Of a DNA stretch of 55,815 nucleotides, positions 1 through 9,600 are shown one piece after another; within the stretch, counting starts at the first letter, position 1, and the number at the start of each line of letters is the position of its first letter. Under the pieces are notes generated by a model. The model searched no databases. It saw only the letters and a list, made by a program, of their open reading frames with translations, and was not told the DNA's origin. The DNA lies in the IMG/VR virus record IMGVR_UViG_3300038451_000187, positions 1 to 55,815 of that record; one strand, 5' to 3'. This DNA comes from a virus. The position numbers and the translations under genes were made by a program.

Positions 1-1
1 C

Positions 2-1933
2 ACCGCCACTGCCATCACGAGCCTTCTGGCTACCCGAGGGGTGCAAAAGGACAGCGGGCAGGCTACGGCAGCCTACGCAACTCCAACTTGGGATTCCACT
101 GGCGACGCTATCATAGCGGGGAACCTCACAGTTTCGACGCTGACCTCGGGCAAATGCGTGCAGGCTGGCACGGGTGGTATTCTAACTTCGACGGCCGCAG
201 CGTGCGGTTCTGGTGGAGGTGGAGGCGGCGGAAACGTCCTGAGTTCTGGGACTCCCACAAACGGGCAAATCGCGCAATGGACTAACTCGACCACCATTCA
301 GGGAATCTCGACCCTGCCGGCTGCGGTGCTGCCCGTGCCCACAGCCTCGACGCTTGGCGGCATCGAGTCGATCGCGCAGGTTCCCAACAATTGGGTGCAA
401 TACATCGACACCTCGGGGGTTCCGTGGCTCGCGCAGCCAGCCTTCACGGATATCTCGGGGATTGCCGATGCCTCGCAATTACCGCTGGCCACGTTACCGA
501 TTGGAGTGGTACTGGGTTCCCTGGATACTGGCTTTCCCAGCTTGACCTATGGCGTGAACTCGATTACGGCAAATCAGCCCGTCACGGCGCCGGCGTTTGT
601 TTCGAGCGACACGCATAACACAAATCAGAGTTTTGTCTGGGGTGTAGGCGGAGCCTATGCCGTCGTCGCCTCGACGATTCAAGACCAAGCTCCGAGTTCT
701 ATCCAAGCTGCGGGGTACAATGAAGTCCGACCTGGAAACGAGCCGACGGCTGCGTCACTTCTGATCTATGGGAATCCGACGGCGCACGTCACGACGAAGT
801 CTTTTCTGCCAGGAGCTACGGCAGGCGACATCGCTTACTTTAACGGGTCCGCTTGGGCCAAGTTTGCAGGTAATACGGTTGGAACAAAGTACCTTTCGGA
901 AACTGCGGCTGGCGTGCTTGGCTGGGGATCTGGTGGCGCAGGCGGCAGCCCTTCGCTGGACCTTGTTACTGGGGCAGCGGCCCTCGCCACCGCAACTGAG
1001 GTGGGGGCGGGCGACATCTACACATACAATGGTGTCGAGACAGCGGCACTGACTTATCCCTTTGTCATCCAGAACACCAGCGCATCAAACAATACTTCTG
1101 GTGCCCTGATTATCAACACCGCCGGCGCGGGAACCGGTCAAGTGCCTTTGGTCATCAACGAGACGACGGCGGCCGGCAACTTCTTGAATTTGGTAAAAGG
1201 GGGAACCGTCACCAATGGAGTTCTGGCGGGTGGGACAAGTGAATTCTCCGTTGACAAAAATGGAAATGTTACAGTGAACGGAGATACGACGCTTACCACT
1301 GGCAGTGTAAAGGGAAGCGTTTATGAGGGTTCTGCTTCTACGGTCGCCACCTATTTTATAGGCGGGCAGGATGCTTCTTCCACGGGCGGCATAACCACGG
1401 GAACCGCTCTTGTAAAGACTGGGAACGAAACTGGCGCTACGGGAGCAAATGGCACAGGAGCGCTCACCCTGCACGCAGGCGACCTCACTACAAACAATGC
1501 CGGGGGCTCAGTCGGTGCGACTGTCATTCGTGCCGGCCGGGAACTCGCTGGCGTGAAGACCGGGCCTCTGCCGGGGTTCCTGGTAATCGCCCAGGAGTTC
1601 ATCAAGGGAGCCCAAAACACCGTGGGGCTACTTCAGTGCCTCAGCGATGACTACACCGTAACGGACTGCACGGTAGCCAATACCAACCCAATTGGGATAA
1701 ACATCGGCGTGAACACTAACGCCGTTGACGTGCAGACATCGGGAATCGTGAGTGTGAACTTCGCATCCGCAACCCCGTCTGCGGGATGGTATGCGTGCTC
1801 GACGACAATCAGCGGCGCCTCGTACAACATCATTGTTCAGGCAGGCGCTTGCACCGCTGGCCAGCAAGTGGGCATCGTGGTGAAGGGTGGCGGCCCCGTC
1901 ACCTCGACGAACATTATGATGCAGGTGAAATAA
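2..1933 (+). CDS. Phage tail fibre/spike-like protein, 5' end cut by window edge
   Basis: The reading frame is open from base 2 with no start in sight, so the N-terminus lies outside the window. The visible ~643 residues are rich in Gly, Ser, Thr and Ala, with a poly-Gly hinge near nt 215-230 and short beta-prone repeats, the composition of trimeric phage fibres. The C-terminal part (nt ~1560-1930) is more compact and contains several Cys. It is probably a structural receptor-binding or decoration protein. It ends in TAATG, overlapping the next gene and implying translational coupling. No enzymatic motif was recognised. The fibre assignment rests on composition and on neighbouring spike and lysis genes. 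Confidence 0.6.
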   Translation, partial: TATAITSLLATRGVQKDSGQATAAYATPTWDSTGDAIIAGNLTVSTLTSGKCVQAGTGGILTSTAAACGSGGGGGGGNVLSSGTPTNGQIAQWTNSTTIQGISTLPAAVLPVPTASTLGGIESIAQVPNNWVQYIDTSGVPWLAQPAFTDISGIADASQLPLATLPIGVVLGSLDTGFPSLTYGVNSITANQPVTAPAFVSSDTHNTNQSFVWGVGGAYAVVASTIQDQAPSSIQAAGYNEVRPGNEPTAASLLIYGNPTAHVTTKSFLPGATAGDIAYFNGSAWAKFAGNTVGTKYLSETAAGVLGWGSGGAGGSPSLDLVTGAAALATATEVGAGDIYTYNGVETAALTYPFVIQNTSASNNTSGALIINTAGAGTGQVPLVINETTAAGNFLNLVKGGTVTNGVLAGGTSEFSVDKNGNVTVNGDTTLTTGSVKGSVYEGSASTVATYFIGGQDASSTGGITTGTALVKTGNETGATGANGTGALTLHAGDLTTNNAGGSVGATVIRAGRELAGVKTGPLPGFLVIAQEFIKGAQNTVGLLQCLSDDYTVTDCTVANTNPIGINIGVNTNAVDVQTSGIVSVNFASATPSAGWYACSTTISGASYNIIVQAGACTAGQQVGIVVKGGGPVTSTNIMMQVK

Positions 1934-4092
1934 TGCGGAAGGCTTTTATCCTCGTCGCGTTGATTGCTTTCGCGCCAGCTTTGTGCGTCGCGGCGATCCA
2001 CTGCGTCCGCGTTCCAGCCGACTGCCCCCCACACCTGACCTACAATGGAGACGGCACGACCTGGAATTGTGCGATAAGCGCTGGAGGAAGTGGAGCCTTT
2101 CTGGACTTTCCTGCCAATCTGATACGTGGGGACACCTACCTTGTGGGAGGATCTGCGACGAGCTATCCCAATCATTTATTCAACGATGCAGATTCCGGCA
2201 CAAAGTACATCTATATTTACAAAGCCGTGGATTGCTCAACTCACTTGACTGCTACCTATTGCTCTGGAGGGAGCAACCCGCTCTATACAGGAAGTGATGG
2301 CCCTCAGAATATCACTGGATGGAGTTCCACCTTTGGTACTACTACGGCGGATTGGGTCGAACCGGCAGGACATGACCCCGGTAACACTTCCACAACGGTC
2401 TTGCAATTCTGCCCTGGAGACTATTACGTGATGGATGGCATCACCGGATCGGCGCTGCCTGCATCCGGCCCGATTACAACTCCAACCGGCCAGGGATTCG
2501 TCGTAGGTTCGTACAGCACGGGCTCAAGGATCAAGTTTTGTAATAATAGCCAGGCTCAAACTGGCTTTATCTTTAATCACATCGACAGTGGAGGCACCGG
2601 ACTTGCTCCCTATTGGCCTGCGGCAGTCACAGGATGTGTCTGGAACGGAACCACCGATACCATCACGACAGACAGCGACATCGGCGGCGACGGAACCCAT
2701 GATAAAGTGGACGGATGGACAACCGCGTCCGCTCAAATTTACTTTGGAGGGGGCACCAACCCAGGGATAGCCGCCACCTCGATTACTCCAACCACGGTCG
2801 TTATCACCCCTGCCTCCGATAAGTGCAGTGGGTTAGCCTACATCGCCTTGGATTTCTCTCCGCCCAGTTCGTTTTTTAATGGCGACAGCACGGGGTCGCT
2901 TACGAATCTCACCATCGAAAACTCCTACCTGCATGACGGGAACGTTCTCATCTGGCTCCAAAATTCGTACAGCGCGAATTTTCTTCATAACTACATTGCC
3001 CGCAACCGTTCAACGCCCGCGCAGCACGGCTCGCCTATTGAGTTCACGAACTCCAGCGCCTCGGTAAGCTCTGGTCCCGCAACTATTGCCTATAATTTCC
3101 TGTCGGACAACGGAGGAACCGGCTGGATTACTTTACTGAATAAAGCAGGCTCGACCTTCAATGGGCTCGCCGTTTACAGCAACATCCTATCATGCTCGAG
3201 TGCTGCGCTTGGATTCCCGTCTGCAAGAGGAAGATGCAATAGTGCGATGGTCATTGATAACGGTTCAGTCTATGCCACTAATTCTGTATTCTACAACAAC
3301 ACGGTAGCGAATGTGAATGCGAAGGCGGGCTACTATGTGTATAGCAACGGGTCAACTGGCGGCATCGCCCAAAACAACCTGTTTTGGAATGCGAGCAGCT
3401 ATGTTGCTTTGCAAAGCGGGGCAGGCCGTGGTATCGCCTACCATGATTACAACACCCTTCTGGACTCTGCTGAACAATATGGAACTCGGCCTTGCACGAC
3501 ACACGAAACCTGCATCACCTCTGGAGCGCTGGACCCGTTCGTCAATGATGCGACTTTTGACTTCACCCCAGCGAATGAGTTCAACGTGTTGAGTAATGGT
3601 GATCCTTGGTCGCAGGGGCACACGCTTGGCGCACCTTACGACAAGGACTTCTACGGGACCACGTTTGGCAGCACGGTGGGATACGCTCGCGGTGCTATAG
3701 AATTTCCACTCGGTGGCGGGCCAACATCCAACGCTACCCTAACCCCGACTTCGATGTCTTTCACTTCGCAGGCAGTTGGCGTCCTATCTTCGGCGAAGGT
3801 GGCGACCTTAACGAATATCGGCAGCGCAACCCTGAACATTGCAAACATTGGGGTATCAGGCTCTTTTAGCGTGTCTGCTACGACGTGTGGTTTGACGCTG
3901 GCCCCATTGGCGGCTTGCACGATTTCCGTAAAGTTCACACCAGCAATTAAGGGTGAGTCGGACAGCGTGCTAACTGTTACCGATGATAGCGGAGGCATCC
4001 CCGGCAGCCAGCAGACAGCCGTACTCGTCGGCATCGGCGTTGCCTCAGTGATGGCAGGCGGAACATTCAAGGGTGGAGGGAGCCTTCAATAA
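1933..4092 (+). CDS. Secreted right-handed beta-helix protein with C-terminal SPD-2/HYDIN-like domain
   Basis: The start is the ATG in TAATG. Residues 1-21 form a classical Sec signal peptide (MRK, hydrophobic core, A-A cleavage region). Residues ~280-590 carry the Asn/Ser-rich N-x-I/F-x-x-N periodicity of parallel beta-helix (pectate-lyase-like) proteins. Residues ~615-715 form an Ig-like choice-of-anchor D / SPD-2 domain, typical of bacterial secreted proteins and common in Acidobacteriota. The domain order suggests polysaccharide binding or depolymerisation at the host envelope. A signal peptide is unusual for a virion spike, so the protein may instead be exported from the infected cell. 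Overlapping stop and start codons on both sides place it in the fibre-lysis operon. Confidence 0.65.
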   Translation: MRKAFILVALIAFAPALCVAAIHCVRVPADCPPHLTYNGDGTTWNCAISAGGSGAFLDFPANLIRGDTYLVGGSATSYPNHLFNDADSGTKYIYIYKAVDCSTHLTATYCSGGSNPLYTGSDGPQNITGWSSTFGTTTADWVEPAGHDPGNTSTTVLQFCPGDYYVMDGITGSALPASGPITTPTGQGFVVGSYSTGSRIKFCNNSQAQTGFIFNHIDSGGTGLAPYWPAAVTGCVWNGTTDTITTDSDIGGDGTHDKVDGWTTASAQIYFGGGTNPGIAATSITPTTVVITPASDKCSGLAYIALDFSPPSSFFNGDSTGSLTNLTIENSYLHDGNVLIWLQNSYSANFLHNYIARNRSTPAQHGSPIEFTNSSASVSSGPATIAYNFLSDNGGTGWITLLNKAGSTFNGLAVYSNILSCSSAALGFPSARGRCNSAMVIDNGSVYATNSVFYNNTVANVNAKAGYYVYSNGSTGGIAQNNLFWNASSYVALQSGAGRGIAYHDYNTLLDSAEQYGTRPCTTHETCITSGALDPFVNDATFDFTPANEFNVLSNGDPWSQGHTLGAPYDKDFYGTTFGSTVGYARGAIEFPLGGGPTSNATLTPTSMSFTSQAVGVLSSAKVATLTNIGSATLNIANIGVSGSFSVSATTCGLTLAPLAACTISVKFTPAIKGESDSVLTVTDDSGGIPGSQQTAVLVGIGVASVMAGGTFKGGGSLQ

Positions 4093-4619
4093 TGGCTGAC
4101 CTTTCAAAAGCTGCGGCGTTCGTGCTCAACAACGAGGATGAAGGGCTGACTGGAAAAATTACAGTTGATTTGGGATCAACCACCCGCTGGGGCATTGCCG
4201 AGCGGTACAACCCACCGGAGGAAATCGCCCGGATTCTCAGCGAGCCGGTCGCCATTCAGGACTTGACGGTCGAGCAAGCTGCCACCATCTACGTAGCGAA
4301 GTACGGCAGGCCCTTCTTACTCGACCAAATTCTTGACCAGGACGTGGCGAACCGGTCGATGGACGTGCTGGTAAATCCGGGTCCCGGTGACGGCGCAAAG
4401 ATCATCCAGCGTGCGGTGAATCGGTATTACGGCCGGCCCGTGCTTGCGGAGGATGGAAGAATCGGGCCGCAGACGATCTCGCGGATCAACGGCATTCCGA
4501 CGATGAATTTTCTGGCCTGCCTGCGTGCGCAACGGTGCGTGTATTATCTCGCGGATTGCCAGGTCCACCCGGACAGGTTGCCAGACTTGATCGGTTGGAT
4601 GGATCGTGCGTGTCTATGA
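4092..4619 (+). CDS. GH108-like endolysin (N-acetylmuramidase)
   Basis: The 175-residue length fits the GH108/phage lysozyme family. The N-terminal FVLNNEDEGL followed by GSTTRWGIAE resembles the family EGG...T.WGI motif, with Glu in NEDEGL as the likely catalytic acid. The C-terminal half has the DGRIGPQT signature of the family's peptidoglycan-binding region. The enzyme should hydrolyse the glycan backbone of peptidoglycan at lysis. No signal peptide is seen, so a holin is expected; the membrane protein encoded next is a candidate partner. It starts by TAATG overlap with the spike gene. Confidence 0.75.
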   Translation: MADLSKAAAFVLNNEDEGLTGKITVDLGSTTRWGIAERYNPPEEIARILSEPVAIQDLTVEQAATIYVAKYGRPFLLDQILDQDVANRSMDVLVNPGPGDGAKIIQRAVNRYYGRPVLAEDGRIGPQTISRINGIPTMNFLACLRAQRCVYYLADCQVHPDRLPDLIGWMDRACL

Positions 4620-4626
4620 GGAGGCT

Positions 4627-5043
4627 ATGGGACCCACTAAGGTTAAAGCACAAATTGATTGGACAAATATCATCATCCAAGCCTTGTTCCTTTTTGTTCC
4701 ACTTTTTGGAACTGCCTTTGTCTGGGGTTGCCGAGAGCGGGATGCTCTACGGGACATTGAATCGTGGCAGGTAAAACAATTGCAGGAAGTTCAGACCATC
4801 AAAGACTCGATTCGCGAGAATGGCAAGAAACAGGATTCCCTGCACGATACTCTCAAGGATTTGGTGAACGTCATGCGGCTCTATCCGCCGCACAAGCACT
4901 TGGGAGCCCGTATCGACTACCCCACAGAGATGCCTGCACCTCCTCCCGCGAGTAGCGAAGGGGCTGGAAGCGTGGTACTCAAGGAAAAGTCGGTAGGCGA
5001 TCCCCAAGACTTCCGACCGGATAAGGTGCCGACTGCGAAGTGA
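4627..5043 (+). CDS. Single-pass membrane protein with coiled coil (holin or inner spanin candidate)
   Basis: ATG 4627 is preceded by a perfect AGGAGG and lies directly after the endolysin. The 138-residue product has a transmembrane segment at residues ~14-33 (hydrophobic, Ile/Leu/Phe/Val-rich), then a charged helical stretch (~40-85) predicted to coil, then a Pro-rich C-terminal tail. This N-in membrane-anchor topology plus the lysis-gene position fits a spanin (Rz-like) or holin-associated protein. No sequence family is recognised with certainty. Confidence 0.55.
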   Translation: MGPTKVKAQIDWTNIIIQALFLFVPLFGTAFVWGCRERDALRDIESWQVKQLQEVQTIKDSIRENGKKQDSLHDTLKDLVNVMRLYPPHKHLGARIDYPTEMPAPPPASSEGAGSVVLKEKSVGDPQDFRPDKVPTAK

Positions 5044-5065
5044 GCAAAGGTGGTAGAATTCATCC

Positions 5066-5821
5066 GTGCCTTACACGAATATCAGCTTCGCGAACTTGAA
5101 GACCCTTCTTAGGGCGAGGCTACAGAACTCCCTGTTTTACACTGACATTGAGATAGCTGAGTTCTTGAATGAATGTTTTTCGCTCCTACAGATCGGGAGC
5201 CTGTATTGGAAATCGCGGTTCCAAGCGCAGTCTGTTGCGGGCCTTGTCTTTTATGACCTCTCAAGTTTGGCTGGAACTCTCGACGACAATGGAAATCCCC
5301 AAATCCTGATGCCGTTGCGCGTAGCGTTCAATCAATCTCCACTCGACTTCTGTGCGATAAGCGATCTTGACAATGGGGGAATCAGCAATTGGCAGACGCA
5401 AACCACGGCTACCGCCGGCGCTCCCGATGTTCCGCAGCTTTGGGGGACCGTTGGATTGAACTTCTTATATCTTTGGCCTTCCGATGCCGTTGGAGGGAAC
5501 GACCTCCAGCTTGATTGCGCTGTACGTGCGCCGCACTTCGCGACGGACGGGTCTGACGACGCCCTCAAAGTCAACATCGAGTCGGGCATGATACCGGCGA
5601 TGCTTGACTACTGCCAGCACATCGCGCAGATTAAGCGAGGAGCGGGGCAGATAGCGGCCACGATGCCGAAACTCAAGAGCTTTTTCAGGCTTATCGCCCA
5701 GACGAACTCGATGTTCGCTGCTTCTTCAATTTTCAAGGAAAGCTACGCTCTCCAGACGGAGAGAAAGGCTCGCACACGGGGAGACATAACCGGCGTTCCT
5801 ACCCCTGCGAGATTTCGGTAG
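5066..5821 (+). CDS. Head-tail adaptor-like protein
   Basis: GTG start at 5066, 251 residues. The N-terminus (LKTLLRARLQNSLFYTD.EIAEFLNECF...YW) matches the pattern of helical podovirus adaptor/connector proteins that sit beneath the portal, where R/L-rich and EI..(F/Y)LNE helices are followed by a YDLSS strand. It precedes a second adaptor-like gene and the nozzle-like gene, the usual order for short-tailed phages. Its TAG stop is completed by a copy of the dispersed palindrome, followed immediately by a Shine-Dalgarno sequence for the next small gene. Confidence 0.5.
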   Translation: MPYTNISFANLKTLLRARLQNSLFYTDIEIAEFLNECFSLLQIGSLYWKSRFQAQSVAGLVFYDLSSLAGTLDDNGNPQILMPLRVAFNQSPLDFCAISDLDNGGISNWQTQTTATAGAPDVPQLWGTVGLNFLYLWPSDAVGGNDLQLDCAVRAPHFATDGSDDALKVNIESGMIPAMLDYCQHIAQIKRGAGQIAATMPKLKSFFRLIAQTNSMFAASSIFKESYALQTERKARTRGDITGVPTPARFR

Positions 5822-5835
5822 TGCAGGACTGCACT
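5820..5835 (+). repeat. Dispersed palindrome copy 1 (perfect 7-2-7)
   Basis: AGTGCAGGACTGCACT, all 14 arm bases matching. The first AG completes the TAG stop of the adaptor-like gene, and GAAAGGAG follows at once as the ribosome-binding site of the next gene. Confidence 0.9.
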
Positions 5836-5849
5836 GAAAGGAGATGGTT

Positions 5850-5951
5850 ATGCAATTCAAAGCAATAGGTGGAAAGGCTCGACGCAAACAGAAGCGTATC
5901 AGGGGTAAGAAACTCAAAAGATTGCCGAATCAACGCAGAGGTGGAAGGTGA
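5850..5951 (+). CDS. Very basic 33-residue peptide
   Basis: ATG 5850 sits 6 nt after GAAAGGAG (5836-5843). The product is 33 residues with roughly half Lys/Arg and two Gly pairs near its ends, ending in GGR. Its TGA overlaps the GTG start of the next gene (GTGA). Clean ribosome-binding site spacing and stop/start overlap support translation. A nucleic-acid-binding or virion-packaged basic peptide is inferred from composition alone. Confidence 0.55.
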   Translation: MQFKAIGGKARRKQKRIRGKKLKRLPNQRRGGR

Positions 5952-6691
5952 CGACGCCAGGGCAGCCTCCCACCTACCCCACGACTAGCGATTTCGCTCT
6001 CCTGCAACGAGCGCAAGATTTTCTTCTCGAACCTCGGTCGGCGGTTGCTCCCATCACCATTGCGAGCACCATGTGGTCAGTGCAAACTTTGGTCGATATG
6101 CTCAATTACAAATGCAAAAGGTTCCTTCGGGAAACCGGTTTAGTTGTGGCGAGGCTAGGGTATGACGGGATAGGAAGCGACCACTCTATTGCCCTGACGC
6201 CGGGGCTTGAGTCGGTGACGCTCCCTCAAAATCTTGTCGATCCGCTCCGGCTTGCCTTCGTCAACTACGACACCTCGGTTAATCGTAATGTCGTATCGGT
6301 CCAAGACGTTCCGCGCGAGGACTTCCTGAGCCTCGACGCTGGAGATCAGGACTGGGAGAGTACGCCAGCGCCCCAGCCGACGGGCTATACGCAGTCGATT
6401 ACGCAAACCTTGGAAGCGTTCCTCGCGCATCCGCCCAGCGACATAGCGGCGATCGACCTGACGTTCGTTGCGTTCAGCGGGACGCTGACCGGGCTCGGCG
6501 TGGCATTGGGGATTCCGCCAGAGTTCGTTCAGTACCCACTCTACGGGATGTTGCAGGACGCTTACAGTGTCGAAGGGGAAGCGTACAACCAAGCGCTCTC
6601 AGACTATTGCGGGCTCAGGTGGTCGGAAGGCGTAATGCTTGCAAAGTGTCTACTTGAGGCCCCGTCGTTCCAGGACCCGGAGGCAGTCTGA
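5948..6691 (+). CDS. Second adaptor/connector-like structural protein
   Basis: GTG start in a GTGA overlap, 247 residues. The segment MWSVQTLVDMLNYKCKRFLRETG followed by a beta-rich part (LTPGLESVTLPQNLVDPLRL) resembles phage connector proteins with an N-terminal helical bundle and a beta insertion. It lies between another adaptor-like protein and the nozzle-like protein and shares stop/start bases with the latter (TGATG). It may be a second ring of the tail connector, or a paralogue of the upstream protein; I infer this mostly from context. Confidence 0.45.
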   Translation: MTTPGQPPTYPTTSDFALLQRAQDFLLEPRSAVAPITIASTMWSVQTLVDMLNYKCKRFLRETGLVVARLGYDGIGSDHSIALTPGLESVTLPQNLVDPLRLAFVNYDTSVNRNVVSVQDVPREDFLSLDAGDQDWESTPAPQPTGYTQSITQTLEAFLAHPPSDIAAIDLTFVAFSGTLTGLGVALGIPPEFVQYPLYGMLQDAYSVEGEAYNQALSDYCGLRWSEGVMLAKCLLEAPSFQDPEAV

Positions 6692-9600
6692 TGTCTGTAC
6701 CGCTACTGCCGTATCAAACGAAGTACGAGAACGCTGGTCTCATCCTCCGGCGCCCGTCGGATCTCGTTCCTCGCGGTCAGTACATCATCCTCAAGAACCT
6801 ATTCTCTGCCCAAGAAGGCTCACTCCGCCCGCGCTTCGGAACGAAGAAAGTCAACGCGAACGTTCTTTCCGACCTTGCCATCCACAGCCTCGGCTACCTC
6901 AACGATCCTGTGCTCAAGAAGGCCCTACTCATGGCAGGCGCAGGGAAGAAGCTCTACCGACTCGACACTTCGGCGCAAATCGATGCTGGCTATTCTGGCG
7001 ACCCGATCTCGATGGTTGCCTACCGGATGAACCAGAGTTCGTCACCATTCATGATCGTCGGTGACTCGGCGCAAATGCGGCTCATCGACTCTTCGGGGAA
7101 CGCGAAGAAACTCGGCCTGAGCTTTCCTACGGTTGCTACGAATTCGATTGTCCAAGGGCCTCCCATCAACGAAATCCACGAATTCGAGACAGATCCGCCG
7201 TTCATTCTGGCGAACATGGCCAGCCACAGCGTAGCGGCAACTTTCGCGAATGGGGTTGCCGCGCAGAGTGGGAAAGCGTTGCAGGTCACGACGAATGCGG
7301 GCGTTGTGGCGACCATCAGCCTCGTCGCTTCACTCAACTTGGGAGTGCTATCTGGGGTTGCCGTGGGGGATTCGGACTACATCCACATCTGGATCAACGT
7401 GGACAATCCACTCAACATCTCGCAAATTCGCCTCTTGTTCGACGTGGACCCCAACAGCGTCTCGGCGGGAACCTTCACCGCGACGGCATTCAAGAACAAC
7501 TTCTATTGGGCGAGCATTCTGGGGTCCGACTTGCAAGCGGCCACACAGGGCACGACGACGACCATAGCGGGATTGCAGGCTCAATTGGCGAACTTGCAGG
7601 CGCAGTTACAGACAGCGGAAGCCAGCGGATGGTTCCAGCAGATACAGGCCCTACAACAGCAAATCTCCCGGCTCGAACAGACGATAAACAACCAGACTTT
7701 TGCCGGCCAGTTGCAGTGGACCGAATTCAAAATCCCCATCAATAATTTCTTTAGAGCCGGCGGGAACCAAGCCGTGAACTGGTCGAATGTTGTGGGATGG
7801 AGAATCGAAATCACCACCGTGGCAGCGGTCGCCGCAGTATGCACCTTCGACGCGATGTACGAATTCGGAGGCTTGGGGCCAGACTCAAGCGTTGGCGTGG
7901 GATACGATTGGCGGTACACCGACTACGATGACACGACGGGTTCCGAGGGGAACCCCTCACCGCTTCAAGCGAACGCACCGCCAACTGGAACCGGAACTGC
8001 TGTTGTGCGCAGCGCCGTCGCTCTCTTTCCGGCAGTATCGACGAACACGCGATGCACTCGACGTTACCACTACCGCCGCGGAGGAACCCTCTCCGCATCG
8101 TGGCAACGGTTGGGATACCAGTTGAACGTCGCGCCAGCGGCAATCACAACAGTCGTTATCAATGGTGCAGGGCTCTGTACGGTCACTACGGCTGCGCCCC
8201 ACGGATTCCCAAACGGCTCCGCCGTGCTGGTTTCCTGCCCAAGCGGTGGAGTTGTCAGCGGCGTCGTCAGTGGGATGGTGCTCTCGAATTCCCCACCTGG
8301 AAGCTGGACACCAGGACTTACGGGCGGGACACTTTACGCGCAATCGACCTTCATCACGTTGGCAGGAGCACAGAATCCCGGTCCAGCACCTTTCCCAACA
8401 TTCGGCTCGAAAGTCAGTTGGTTATTCTACAACTCGATTTCAGGGTATTATTATTCACTCACGTCGACGCCGACAGCATTCGATGACTGCTTGATTGGCG
8501 TGGTTCGGGCCTCGCTGCGTGGCGGCACAACGATAGTCTCCCAGGCCGCTGCTTTCTACCAAATCTTTGAAACCATCACCGTGACCGGCCTGAGCACATT
8601 CACGGCTCCACTGACTGGAACGGCGGTCACTTACACTGGCGGCACGGCGACACTCGGTTTCTTGGACTTCTACGCCGATGCCGACATCGCTTCGGCGCCA
8701 TCGCTGCTCTTGACCAATGATGTGCCCGTTACTACAGTTGATTCGACTGGGGCAACCGTTTACGAGCAACCGTTGAAGCGAATCTGGGGACCTTATCTCG
8801 GCAGCGTCATCTTCGGCTGCGGCGACCCGAACCGGCCGGGATACCTCTACTGGCTGAACGCGGGGAATCCCGACGGAGCCTCGTCGATCAACAATGTCGA
8901 AACGACGCAGCCCAGCGACCCCCTGCAGAACGGCTTCTTCTGGGGCGGCTTTACGTGGGTCTTCAGCAAGGAAAACCTGTTCACCATCTATCCCGCGCAG
9001 TTGGGGATCCCCAACCAGTATCAACCTCTTCCGTCCGCCTGCGCGCGTGGGCTTTCTTGGTCCGACTTGTGCTTCGCTGCGGGGCCAGACACGCCGGCAA
9101 TCTGGTTCCTGTCGAAGGACGGCATCTACGAGACCATGGGCGGGCCGGCAGTCCCCATCACTGAAGACGACCTCTGGCCAATTTTCCATGGCCTTGCGTC
9201 CGGGCCTTACGTGCCCATCGACTTCACGCAGACCGAAATGCTCAGGATGGCGTACCGGGACAATGAGCTTTTCTTCCAGTACCAAGACATCAACCAGGGC
9301 ATCCAAGTCCTTGTCTGGAACCGACTCAAACGTAGATGGCGCCACGCGACGTACCCATGGGGACCGCTTTGCCTCTATGCCCAACCCGAGGTTGGAAACA
9401 TCTTGCTACTGGGCGGGAATAATGGTTTGTGCTACCAAGAGGACCCCTCCGTCGGCGGCGACGACAGCCAGCCGATTGCCTGCCAAGTGCGCAGCGGGTC
9501 ATACGACCAGGGGTTGGCGCTGCGCGCGAAGGAGTACGTGCATTTCATCCTCGACGCGGACCCCCAAGGCGCAAGCATTTCGGCGAGCCTGCTGTACAAC

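Noticed and set aside
158-171. GTGCAGGCTGGCAC resembling the dispersed palindrome
   Set aside because: Arms mismatch in several positions and there is no 7-2-7 symmetry; probably chance.
8455-9384. Long minus-strand frame opposite the nozzle gene
   Set aside because: Arg/Pro-rich shadow of the + gene with no ribosome-binding site; composition not protein-like.
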